A stretch of DNA of 33,863 nucleotides from Gracilibacteraceae bacterium (GTDB lineage: Bacteria > Bacillota > Desulfitobacteriia > Desulfitobacteriales > Syntrophobotulaceae): the NCBI GenBank assembly GCA_031266805.1, contig JAISAH010000112.1, forward strand, positions 1 through 33,863, in the 5' to 3' direction. The position numbers and the translations under genes were made by a program. Position 1 is the stretch's first letter, and every line of letters starts with the position of its first letter. Under the pieces are notes generated by a model. The model searched no databases. It had not been told where the DNA came from and saw only the letters and a program-made list of their open reading frames with translations. Shown piece after piece: positions 6,546 to 14,753 of the stretch.

Positions 6546-9134
6546 TCAGTTGGTCCCGGCCGCGCGTAAAAGACGGCTCAACAGTTCGGCGGCGCAGTTA
6601 TCCGTCTCCGCCGTGACTAAAAACGCGTAATCCGTGCCCGGCGCCGGTTCGCTGCGCAGTCCGAACGTCTCAAAAGTATAATCAACCGGCAGATACAATT
6701 CTTCCCGGTATTTGGCCGGAAAAGCCATGTAGGCTAAATCGTCCGCGCCGGGACCCATGACGATCTCCGTCGAATAAACGGTAAAGAAATAGTAGTCGCC
6801 GCCGCGGGCCAGCGCTCCGCCGTTCAGGTTGCTGTTCCAGACATAGCGCATTTTCAGCTGCGCCGCCACTACGCGGGCAGGGATATAATACTGTCCGTTT
6901 TCTTCCAGATGTTGAAAAACAAGGGGGTTACCGGCTTCCATCTGCCGCTGGGCCTCCCCGCGCGCCGCGGCGGCCAGATTCTCATCCGCCAGCTCCGCGC
7001 CGCAGGCGGCCAGAGCCTGTACCAGCACCGCGCTCTGGGCTTCGGGGCTCAAAGCCGCCGGGCCGCCGCTTTCGCCGAGCACACCGGCGTCAAAGGCCCG
7101 CACCCCGCCGCTGTCGCCGCTGAAATACATATCGGCGGCTTCCTTGGCCGCGGCGGCGGACAATCCGCCGGCCGCCGCCTGATTGTAAGCGTCCCGGTTA
7201 TCCATGATCAGACTTTCCGCCGTAGCGATGGCCGCGGCAAAATCCTCGCGTCCCTCCAAATCGCGCAGCCGCGTCATATCCGCCCGCAGATCTTCCAGCA
7301 GAGGAAAAACCGCGGCGTAATTGGCCGGAAGCAGCCCGCCCAGCGCGTTGATCGCCGCGAGCAGATCATCCATATCGCCCCCGTTCGCGCCGGCGCCGCC
7401 CGCGCCCGCGGCGCTCAGCTCGCTGATCAGGCTTTTGGCGGCGGCGGCGGACTCAACCGCGGCCGCCGCCGCGGAAATACCCGCCGCGCCGCCCGCCCCG
7501 CCCGGCAGATCCGCTATTTGAGCGTCGATATCCGCTATCCGCGCCTGGATCAATTGGGCGGCGGCCAGATCGTCATTATCCAGCGCGGAGAGCAGTTCCG
7601 TCCGCAAAGCGTCTTTTTGCGCCTGCAGCTTATCCGCTTCATTCCCGCCCATGAGTAATTCCACACTGCGCCGCAGACGGGTCAAAAAATCGATATGCTC
7701 GGCCAAGGAGGCGCCGGCGGTCTCGGCAAAGGCGTCGGCCGGGATTGCCGCCGCGTATTCCTCTGTCAGCGCCAGCCGGTCGTCCAGAAAAGCAAGCCCC
7801 CCTTCCCCGTCCAGCCGCAAAACGGCGGCGTTGATGAAAAACTCCAATTCGCTCCGGCTGACCGTCAAGAGATTACGGGCTTTCTGCCTGATGCTGTTCA
7901 GCAGCACGGCGGCGGCGTTCTGCGCCGCGGCCGCGGCGTATTCCGCGTTCTCGCCGCCGGAGAGACCGGCGAGGTAGGCCGCCGCTGCTTCCGGCAGCAG
8001 CCGCTCGTCGAGCAAAACTCTTTCGCCCGTCTGGTCCGCGATCCGGCTGTTTTGGATATTGTCCAACATGACGATTTGCGATACGTCAACGTCGCAGTCG
8101 CCGTGATTGACGCTTTCGGCGTCGGCGATCAGGCGGAGACTGATTTCGTAGCGGGCCGCGGCCATGATCGTCGCGCCGGCGGACAGCATTTGGCCGCTGT
8201 GCAAATTATAAGAAGAAGTGACATTGGAGAGACTGTCGTTGACCGCCGTCTGCAGATTGGAATCACTGGCGCCGGCGGCGCTGGAATCTTCTTCCTCTTC
8301 GTCCTCGCCCTCGCCCTCGTCTTCACCCTCATCCTCGCTCACCGCGTCCGCCAGACTTTGCAAGGAGATGGCTAAATTTTCCAAAGCCCCGTCCAAAATG
8401 CTCATCACTTCCGCCCGGCGGGAGGCGTCAAGCGCCGCCATCACGCTCTGCACCGTATCCACGGCCGCCGGATCCGCGTCATTGGCGGTCAGAACGTCCA
8501 GATAGGCCTGCAGGGCAGCCAGACCCTCGTCGGCAGCCTGGGTGACGTCGTTCCGCACGGATGTGCGGAAAAACCCGGCGATTATCTCTATGCTCCTCCG
8601 GCCAAAATCGCTTTCGCTCTGCAGTTCCCGGGTCAGGTCATACTGGGTTTTGAGCGGCAGGAGTTCTTCCATGGACTCTAGGTCATACGGCGAGTAAATA
8701 TCAAAGATGTTGACGGCGGTGTTCAGGCGCAGATCGTAGGTGACGCCGTCCGATTTTGTGTGATGCGTCAGAAAAAGAGCGGCGATCTCGGCGCCATTGA
8801 CCGGGGCGCCGGCGGTCGTGATATCGGCGAGGGAGGAGGCCGCGGAAATATTGAACCAGACCCCGCCCGCCAGTTCGCTTTTGTAATACAGGCCGTCCTG
8901 TCCCGATTCCTCCGCGGATTGCCGGGCGACGTCATACAAGGTGTCGGTCAAGGCGCTGAGATGGATCAAATGCGTGCCGACGATCAAAGTCGAGTTTTCG
9001 ATCCCGGCGGGATCGATATGGACGGCGGCGTCCTCATTCCAGACGGCGCCCGACGGCGCGACGCTCAGGAGGAGCAAACAGGCGATGACGATCGAGATGC
9101 CGGCGATATTTTTGGCTGCGACTTTTTTCAACAT
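6546..9134 (-). CDS. Large secreted Ala-rich protein with acidic tract and stalk-like C-terminus
   Basis: 862 aa from the ATG at 9134, which has GGAGGA 5 nt upstream; an alternative ATG at 9155 overlaps the previous stop (ATGA) and would add 7 residues. Residues 1-30 are a signal peptide or anchor (AGISIVIACLLLLSVAPSGA). The mature part is Ala/Leu-rich and mainly helical, with a pure Asp/Glu/Gly/Ser run near residues 270-290 and an Ala/Gly-rich low-complexity part around residues 540-590. The C-terminal ~110 residues (YYIPARVVAAQLKMRYVW, then ELYLPVDYTFETFGL) resemble a copper-amine-oxidase N-terminal-like 'stalk' domain, common in exported Firmicutes proteins. I cannot assign a function. Its place within the CIS run suggests an envelope partner, shell or exported cargo. 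Confidence 0.75.
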   Translation of the reverse strand: MLKKVAAKNIAGISIVIACLLLLSVAPSGAVWNEDAAVHIDPAGIENSTLIVGTHLIHLSALTDTLYDVARQSAEESGQDGLYYKSELAGGVWFNISAASSLADITTAGAPVNGAEIAALFLTHHTKSDGVTYDLRLNTAVNIFDIYSPYDLESMEELLPLKTQYDLTRELQSESDFGRRSIEIIAGFFRTSVRNDVTQAADEGLAALQAYLDVLTANDADPAAVDTVQSVMAALDASRRAEVMSILDGALENLAISLQSLADAVSEDEGEDEGEGEDEEEEDSSAAGASDSNLQTAVNDSLSNVTSSYNLHSGQMLSAGATIMAAARYEISLRLIADAESVNHGDCDVDVSQIVMLDNIQNSRIADQTGERVLLDERLLPEAAAAYLAGLSGGENAEYAAAAAQNAAAVLLNSIRQKARNLLTVSRSELEFFINAAVLRLDGEGGLAFLDDRLALTEEYAAAIPADAFAETAGASLAEHIDFLTRLRRSVELLMGGNEADKLQAQKDALRTELLSALDNDDLAAAQLIQARIADIDAQIADLPGGAGGAAGISAAAAAVESAAAAKSLISELSAAGAGGAGANGGDMDDLLAAINALGGLLPANYAAVFPLLEDLRADMTRLRDLEGREDFAAAIATAESLIMDNRDAYNQAAAGGLSAAAAKEAADMYFSGDSGGVRAFDAGVLGESGGPAALSPEAQSAVLVQALAACGAELADENLAAAARGEAQRQMEAGNPLVFQHLEENGQYYIPARVVAAQLKMRYVWNSNLNGGALARGGDYYFFTVYSTEIVMGPGADDLAYMAFPAKYREELYLPVDYTFETFGLRSEPAPGTDYAFLVTAETDNCAAELLSRLLRAAGTN
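8285..8338. repeat. Short simple-sequence tract coding an acidic run
   Basis: The plus strand is an almost pure C/T tract built from TCC/TCG/CTC triplets with repeated CGCCCTCG units; on the coding (minus) strand it gives GAG/GAC/GGC codons for a Glu/Asp/Gly run. Such short triplet repeats can change length by slippage without breaking the frame. Confidence 0.6.
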
Positions 9135-9151
9135 GCGATCCTCCTCTCTCC

Positions 9152-11230
9152 TCATTGCTCGGCCAGCAAGGTCAGCGTCTCCGGCTCGAAGCGGGCGGTA
9201 TAAAGCAGTGTCTGATCCTGACTGTAAAACTCCGCCCGCACGGAGGACAGATCCGACAGCAGCGCCAGATAGCGGAATGGCTGACTGACCGGCGCCGGCT
9301 CGGTGTTCAGCAAACTGGCGCCGTCCGCTGTCAGCCGGTAAAAGACCGCTTCCGGCTCCCGCGGCGTCAGCGTGATTTCCGTGCGATCCAAGCCGCCGCT
9401 TCGCTCCGCCCGAACGGTGTAAGTCCCGACCACGCGCGGCGCCGGCGCGGACGGCGCCGCGCGGCCCTCGATCGGCAGCACGTCGCTGGGCACGGTCGTA
9501 TCTATTTCACACTCGGCAACAAATTCGCCGGCGTAAAATAACCTGACCGTCAGACGTTTCGTGGCGCCGTAATCCAGGACCAGATGGCGCAGCTCCCACG
9601 CGATCGGGGTGCGGGCGCCAATCAGCGTCCCTTCATACAGGATCTCAAACTCGTCTATGGCCGGCTCGTAATCGTCGGGGATCTGCAGGCCGAAGGCAAA
9701 AACCATGTCGGCCACATCGGAATAAATATGGTATGTGGGCAGATTAAGCCGGCCGCCCTCGCCCAATCCGCCGATTCCGCCGCCCGTTTCCTCGCTCTCG
9801 CCTTCGTCCGCCCAACTGAGACCGCTCTGGCCCACGTCGGCGCTGAAACCCGTCTCCGTCATCAGACGGCTGGCGCCGCCGCAGGTCAAACGGTCAAAAT
9901 CGACTAGCAGCTCATAGTAAGAAGCCAGCAGTTCGATCGCTTCCGCCTGCTGCTCCTCATAATCCGTCTGTTTGTCCTGCACTTCGGAAAATTCCGCCTT
10001 ACCCAGCCGGTTCAATTCCACGAGGCGGTCCAAGGCGGTCTTTGTTTCCCCTACGGCGTCCAGCAGCGACTCGGCGGAATTTCTGGCCGTCACGAGCGTT
10101 TCATAGGATGAGGCTATTTCCTTGCGCAGATCCCGCTCGGTCGTCTCCCGGTCCCGGAGCGCCGACAGATAATCGAGCGCGGCTGTATAAAGCGCGTACA
10201 TTTCATCCTGAATATAGCGGGTGCCGTCGATCTGCCCTTTCAGCCACTCGCGGGAAAAAGTAAAAAACAAAATGCGCTTGCGCCCGGCCCACGGGGCGTC
10301 AAAATTGCTCGTCATCGCGTCGTAAGCCATCCGGAAAGCGGCGTTGTCCACATCCACGCCGCCGCGGGCCTGATTGAGAAACGTGGAAATCGCGTTGACC
10401 TTGCCCCCGTATTGGCGGCGATATAAAGACTCATATGAGTTCAGGCTGATCCAGGCGATAGACTCCGCCATGCGGGCGGCAAAATAACGGTGGTCGTTCC
10501 GCAAAGTGTATTCCGTCAGCGTCTCCAGCTGCTCGCGCGTTATGTTCAGAATTTTCAGTGGATTCTTGAACACATAGCCCGTGCTGACGTCCAAGCGGAT
10601 CTGATCCCCCAATTCCTGCTTATCGGTTTCAAAAGCGCGCATATTCAAAGCCAGCTCCGCTTCCAGCGCCTTGACCGCTCCGGCGCCGGCGTCGATATCC
10701 GCCTGTTTAGCCTGTCCGAGCAGCAGGCGGTTCTGGTTGCGCTCCAGAGAACTCCGGGCCGCGGCCAGCCTTTTTTCCGTAAAAGCGATTTTCTCCTGCC
10801 CGATATAAACGCGCGTAAAGAGCTTCTCCGCCTTCTGCCTGACTTCGAACGTCAGATCGTCCTTTTCATGCTGCAGCGTGTCGATCTCGATCTGCAAAGT
10901 CAAAGGCGTCGCCGAAAGATCATATTCCAGCACCAGATCCAGTGGTTCCGGAAATTTGAAACTGAGCAGCGGCGACCAGCGGAAGGTGGCCATGTTCTTG
11001 GCTTTGATCCGCGCCCCCTCGACGGCCTCCGTATACTTGATCCGTTTCAGGATCAATTCGCTGTTCTTTTTTTTGATCGCGGTATCAGCCGCCAAAGCGA
11101 GGTTCTGCGCCTGTTCCGCGACGAGGATCTTCGGCGGTGCGGCCGCCTCCGCCGCACTGGGCGGATACAGCGGCATGAGCGTTAAAATGCTCAGAAGCAA
11201 AGCGGCGGCGACCGTATTTCTCACGCGCAC
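9152..11230 (-). CDS. Exported TolC-like coiled-coil protein with C-terminal beta domains
   Basis: 692 aa from GTG at 11230, preceded by AAAGGGGGG 5-6 nt upstream; the open frame runs back to 11389 but that extension overlaps the previous gene. Residues 1-29 are a clear signal peptide. From about 30 to 445 it has long helices with TolC/outer-membrane-factor character: KAEKLFTRVYIGQEKIAFTE, AAARSSLERNQNRLLLGQAK, and the second half-repeat with LLDAVGETKTALDRLVELNR and GKAEFSEVQDKQTDYEEQQA. The spacing mimics the tandem helical hairpins of TolC. A Gly-rich linker (GGGIGGLGEGG) leads to ~180 residues of beta-rich sequence that ordinary TolC lacks. If it really inserts in an outer membrane it implies a diderm cell; it might instead be a periplasmic scaffold. 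It overlaps nothing and is 17 bp from the next start. Confidence 0.7.
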   Translation of the reverse strand: MRVRNTVAAALLLSILTLMPLYPPSAAEAAAPPKILVAEQAQNLALAADTAIKKKNSELILKRIKYTEAVEGARIKAKNMATFRWSPLLSFKFPEPLDLVLEYDLSATPLTLQIEIDTLQHEKDDLTFEVRQKAEKLFTRVYIGQEKIAFTEKRLAAARSSLERNQNRLLLGQAKQADIDAGAGAVKALEAELALNMRAFETDKQELGDQIRLDVSTGYVFKNPLKILNITREQLETLTEYTLRNDHRYFAARMAESIAWISLNSYESLYRRQYGGKVNAISTFLNQARGGVDVDNAAFRMAYDAMTSNFDAPWAGRKRILFFTFSREWLKGQIDGTRYIQDEMYALYTAALDYLSALRDRETTERDLRKEIASSYETLVTARNSAESLLDAVGETKTALDRLVELNRLGKAEFSEVQDKQTDYEEQQAEAIELLASYYELLVDFDRLTCGGASRLMTETGFSADVGQSGLSWADEGESEETGGGIGGLGEGGRLNLPTYHIYSDVADMVFAFGLQIPDDYEPAIDEFEILYEGTLIGARTPIAWELRHLVLDYGATKRLTVRLFYAGEFVAECEIDTTVPSDVLPIEGRAAPSAPAPRVVGTYTVRAERSGGLDRTEITLTPREPEAVFYRLTADGASLLNTEPAPVSQPFRYLALLSDLSSVRAEFYSQDQTLLYTARFEPETLTLLAEQ

Positions 11231-11249
11231 AAATATCCCCCCTTTCCCC

Positions 11250-12458
11250 CTACTCGGCGCTGTAAAACAGGAATCCCGGCGCTGCGCCGGACTCGCAATA
11301 AAAAGTGTAGACAAAACCGTCGCTGGGAAAAACGTAGATATACATCCGCCGGTTCTCATCATAGGAATCGACCGAGTACACATCCTCAAACCCGGACCGC
11401 GTTTCCATGGCGACCGGGAGCAAAGCGTCCTGCTCCGACTGATTCAGCGCCACAGCGTCCGGCAAAGTCAGCCAGGTCTCGCCGAGATAGGCCGGCGCGC
11501 CCAAAACGGCTTTGATATCGCTGATCGCGCTCAGTTCCGCGCCGCCCTTGGCAAAAATATCGGTCAGGACGTAGACCCGCCCGATCTTCCATTCCTCATC
11601 CAAGGACTGTTCTCCGCTCAGCGACTCATATACCGCGTTTATATCGCTCATATAGACCGCGTATTCATCCGCCCCGTTATAGGAAACGACCCGGCCGCTG
11701 TACATCGCCGCCGCGGCAGCCGTCGTTTTGCCGATAAATTCCTCAAAAACGATCCGATTTGCCTGGAAATTTCCGGAAAAAATCAAATTGCCGCCGGCGT
11801 CAGAGAGCATGCCCGCGCCCTGCCGATTGCCGCTGACAAATTCGCCCTCGTATTCCGCCGTGCCTTCCGGCCGGTAGTAAGTTCCGCCGCCCTGAAAAAG
11901 ATTTTGGGAAAACGTCCCCTTGTACCGCACCGCCCCGCCCGGATAATAGGTTTCGCCCTGCCCCTCGTACATGTTGTTCTCGAACTCGCCGACATACATC
12001 AGTCCGCCGTCCGGGTCATAGAGCATCCCTGACCCGTTGGCCCGGCCCTTGGCGACCATGCCCACAAAAGCCGTCCGATCCGCCGCGTCGAGGATCCGCG
12101 CCTCGCCGCTGTAAAATTTGAGAGCCAGCGACTGATAGCGGTAAGTGGGTATCGCGCCGCCCCCCTCCCCCTCCCGCGGTGAAAGCGGCGACATGGCGTA
12201 CACATACCAGACGGCCATCACCCCGACGATCACGATGACGGCGAAGGCGAGACGCTTGCTGACCAGCCATCGGAGCATCCCGTAATAATCGTTCTTGTGC
12301 CGCGGCCGGAAGTCGAACAGCGTCGTAAAGAAAGCGCGCAGCATCTGGACGCCTTTGGTGCGCCAGAATGTCGGGCTGAGCCAGTAGCGCGCCTTGGTCC
12401 ACAGGGAGACAAAGCGGGCGCGCAGCGTAGTTATCAAGGTTGAGAATAACTGGTTCAT
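11250..12458 (-). CDS. Membrane-anchored MORN-repeat protein
   Basis: 402 aa, ATG at 12458 with GGAGG 12 nt upstream. About 70 basic residues at the N-terminus with amphipathic stretches precede one strong membrane helix around residues 72-92 (LAFAVIVIVGVMAVWYVYAM). Then come tandem MORN repeats (roughly residues 130-235): GRANGSGMLYDPDGGLMYVG, NNMYEGQGETYYPGGAVRYK, NLFQGGGTYYRPEGTAEYEG, NRQGAGMLSDAGGNLIFSG. MORN arrays form a beta-meander sheet that usually binds partners or membranes. A mixed alpha/beta region follows and ends with DGFVYTFYCESGAAPGFLFY. By orientation rules the basic N-terminus should be cytoplasmic and the repeats external. It is coded between two other membrane/exported proteins, which suggests a shared envelope complex for the injection system; that is inference. 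Confidence 0.85.
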   Translation of the reverse strand: MNQLFSTLITTLRARFVSLWTKARYWLSPTFWRTKGVQMLRAFFTTLFDFRPRHKNDYYGMLRWLVSKRLAFAVIVIVGVMAVWYVYAMSPLSPREGEGGGAIPTYRYQSLALKFYSGEARILDAADRTAFVGMVAKGRANGSGMLYDPDGGLMYVGEFENNMYEGQGETYYPGGAVRYKGTFSQNLFQGGGTYYRPEGTAEYEGEFVSGNRQGAGMLSDAGGNLIFSGNFQANRIVFEEFIGKTTAAAAAMYSGRVVSYNGADEYAVYMSDINAVYESLSGEQSLDEEWKIGRVYVLTDIFAKGGAELSAISDIKAVLGAPAYLGETWLTLPDAVALNQSEQDALLPVAMETRSGFEDVYSVDSYDENRRMYIYVFPSDGFVYTFYCESGAAPGFLFYSAE

Positions 12459-12494
12459 GCTTCGTGTTTTCCTCCGCGGCGGCGGTTTCGCCTG

Positions 12495-14732
12495 TTACTG
12501 TTCCATGCCGAAAATACTGTAATTTATCGTGGAAAAATCCGTCCGGTTAAACAGGCGCTCACAGGAGAAAATATACCATTTGGCTACCCCGTCTCCCGGA
12601 CAGTTCTTGAATATCTCCGAAAAAAGATTGCGCGCCAGGTAGAAATCATTCGTATAATAAAAGCGGATCGCCTGCTGAAATTTTTGGTTATACTGCTCGC
12701 GCAGATTCCTCTCGCTTTCGCGGTAGACGTCCAGCACCTCGTACAGCTTGATATTATGCTGTTCGTCCGAGGAGGCGACGTAACCGATATACCGCGTGGA
12801 AACGCTGTCTGTCAGAGTTTCCGCACACCCCTCCGTCACCAGCAGTTTGACGCCCAGACCGGCGAGTTTGACCGACATCTTAGCCAGAAGCCCCAGTTCA
12901 TATGACGACATAAAACTGATGGCCCTGTTTTCCTGTCCCGATACGCCGTATTCATAGCCGGCGTGGTGCAAAAGCAGCATGAATTCCGGCTGGGGTTCGC
13001 CTCGGGCCGCTTCGGCGGACTCTGTGGCCAGCCTGACGCCCATGCGCACGCCGTCTGTGGCGCCGGCCGGAAAAAGCAGGCGGAAATCCGTCAGCGAAAA
13101 CCACGTGGAAAGAAAGACGGCGCTGCCCGACGCCGCGGTGTAGATATGCCGGAACGCGGTAAAAACAAACTCCAGAAAACGGCGGTGACTCTCGCCGAAG
13201 CGTTTGGAAGCGCCGCGCGGCATCGTGGTCACTAGGCCGACCACACCGCTGCCCGCCGCGACGTCCCCGTATTCGATCTCCATCAAATTCGCGCGGCTTA
13301 ACAGGCGGTCCAGATCCTGCGGCATGAAGCGGCGATAACTGTTCATGGCGGAATTCATCTCATACCCGCGAATGGAAAGCGACAGGCAGATTTCCTGCAT
13401 CGCCCGCTGAACGCGGCCGACTTCGCCAAACGCGACGCGAATGCCGTCGTCCCAAACCATGCGGGCGGCGACGTCACTCATCTGACGCGGCAAACGCCGG
13501 AGCGGACTCAGCCAGTAAACGGTCAAAATCAGGCAGATGAGGTAAAACCCCAGTCCCAGTAAAGCGCATCGCGCGAGCGCCTGATAAAAAGCCGCCGCCG
13601 CGTCGCCGCCGCTCTCCCAGACGATCTGGGCGGCGATCCCCACCGCGCCAAAAACCAAAATCAACGTCAGGCAAAGCGGCAGCAAAATCAAGCGCCAAAA
13701 CAGCGAGGGGGCAAACGAGCAGGCAGCGGCGGCAAAAACAAAGCAAGCCACGGCGATGATAATGATCCCCGCGGGCGAAAAAGCGGCGGCCAAACTGAAG
13801 CGGAGATTGGCGCCCACGCCAGAGACGAGCGGGATCGGATCGCCGAAACTCGCGCCGGCGTAGCGCAGGAGCGCGGCGCCGCCGTCCGGGGCGGCGGCCA
13901 GCGCGACAAAACCGTCAGCCAAAGGAAGCCCGGCCGTTATCGTTTCCGAGCGCGCCGGCGGCACGGCGTGCGCGGGCAAAGAGTTCAAGGTGAAATGCGC
14001 GGAATTGGCCGCTGCGTCCACAAAAAACAGATTGTCGCCTCCGGCCCATAGCGCCGCCGTCTCCCCGCCCGTAAACTCCGTTTTGGCGCCGGCGGCGTTA
14101 AACGCCTGCACGCTGCCGTCAGACAGGGCGCAGTATAAATATTTACCGCTGTAAACGGCTGACCGGATCAAAGTGTCCGCTGGCGCGTCAACCGCCAGCG
14201 CCAACGTTCCGGCCGCGCCGCCGTCCGCGTTGACCGCGTAAGCGTAAGCACGGCGTCCGTCCGCCTCACGGTAACTCAGATATATCCGCTCGCCGTCGGC
14301 GCTGAGACGAAAACCGCCGCCGCGAAAAGTCAGCCGCGGCACCGCCGCCGCCGCTATCCCCGTCTCCGGGTCGAGCCGCCAGATCTGCCGCCGAACCGTT
14401 TCGCCGCCCTCCGGCCCATCTTCGCCCGCGCCCGCCTCCCGCAAGAGCCAGAGCTGGCCGCCGCTCCAGAGCAGATCGGCGACAGCGTAACGCCGGCCGC
14501 TTTCATCAACGGCTTTATCCGTATAAACAAAACCGACTTGCCCTCGCTCGTCCACGCCGAAAACAAAGGAACCATAGCTCCTGTTCACCGTGAAATAGCA
14601 GACGGATCCGTCCGGCGCCGCCGCGATCCGCGGCTCGGCTTCGGCCAGTGACGGCGCCGCCCACGGATTGAAGAGCGCGAATCCGAACAAGGCGGCGACT
14701 ATGACGACAGCGAGGATGAGAGCCTTCTTCAT
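12495..14732 (-). CDS. Membrane beta-propeller protein with a degenerate class III cyclase domain
   Basis: 745 aa from ATG at 14732 (AAAGG upstream); an upstream TTG at 14738 is less likely. An N-terminal signal/anchor (residues 3-22) is followed by ~280 residues of WD/PQQ-like beta-propeller sequence, presumably extracytoplasmic. Three membrane helices lie near residues 320-340, 345-370 and 387-410. After a HAMP-like linker, residues ~460-670 align with the class III adenylate cyclase fold: SYRRFMPQDLDRLL, then GDVAAGSGVVGLVTTMPRGA where FxDIRGFT is expected, and LLLHHAGYEYGVSGQENRAI where the HxGxxxxGxxG block lies. The two metal-binding Asp residues are not visible, so catalysis is unlikely. 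A TPR-like tail (RFYYTNDFYLARNLFSEIF) ends it, as in many real cyclases. Probably a sensor or scaffold. Confidence 0.75.
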   Translation of the reverse strand: MKKALILAVVIVAALFGFALFNPWAAPSLAEAEPRIAAAPDGSVCYFTVNRSYGSFVFGVDERGQVGFVYTDKAVDESGRRYAVADLLWSGGQLWLLREAGAGEDGPEGGETVRRQIWRLDPETGIAAAAVPRLTFRGGGFRLSADGERIYLSYREADGRRAYAYAVNADGGAAGTLALAVDAPADTLIRSAVYSGKYLYCALSDGSVQAFNAAGAKTEFTGGETAALWAGGDNLFFVDAAANSAHFTLNSLPAHAVPPARSETITAGLPLADGFVALAAAPDGGAALLRYAGASFGDPIPLVSGVGANLRFSLAAAFSPAGIIIIAVACFVFAAAACSFAPSLFWRLILLPLCLTLILVFGAVGIAAQIVWESGGDAAAAFYQALARCALLGLGFYLICLILTVYWLSPLRRLPRQMSDVAARMVWDDGIRVAFGEVGRVQRAMQEICLSLSIRGYEMNSAMNSYRRFMPQDLDRLLSRANLMEIEYGDVAAGSGVVGLVTTMPRGASKRFGESHRRFLEFVFTAFRHIYTAASGSAVFLSTWFSLTDFRLLFPAGATDGVRMGVRLATESAEAARGEPQPEFMLLLHHAGYEYGVSGQENRAISFMSSYELGLLAKMSVKLAGLGVKLLVTEGCAETLTDSVSTRYIGYVASSDEQHNIKLYEVLDVYRESERNLREQYNQKFQQAIRFYYTNDFYLARNLFSEIFKNCPGDGVAKWYIFSCERLFNRTDFSTINYSIFGMEQ

Positions 14733-14753
14733 TCCCAAACCTTTCCGGACAAA

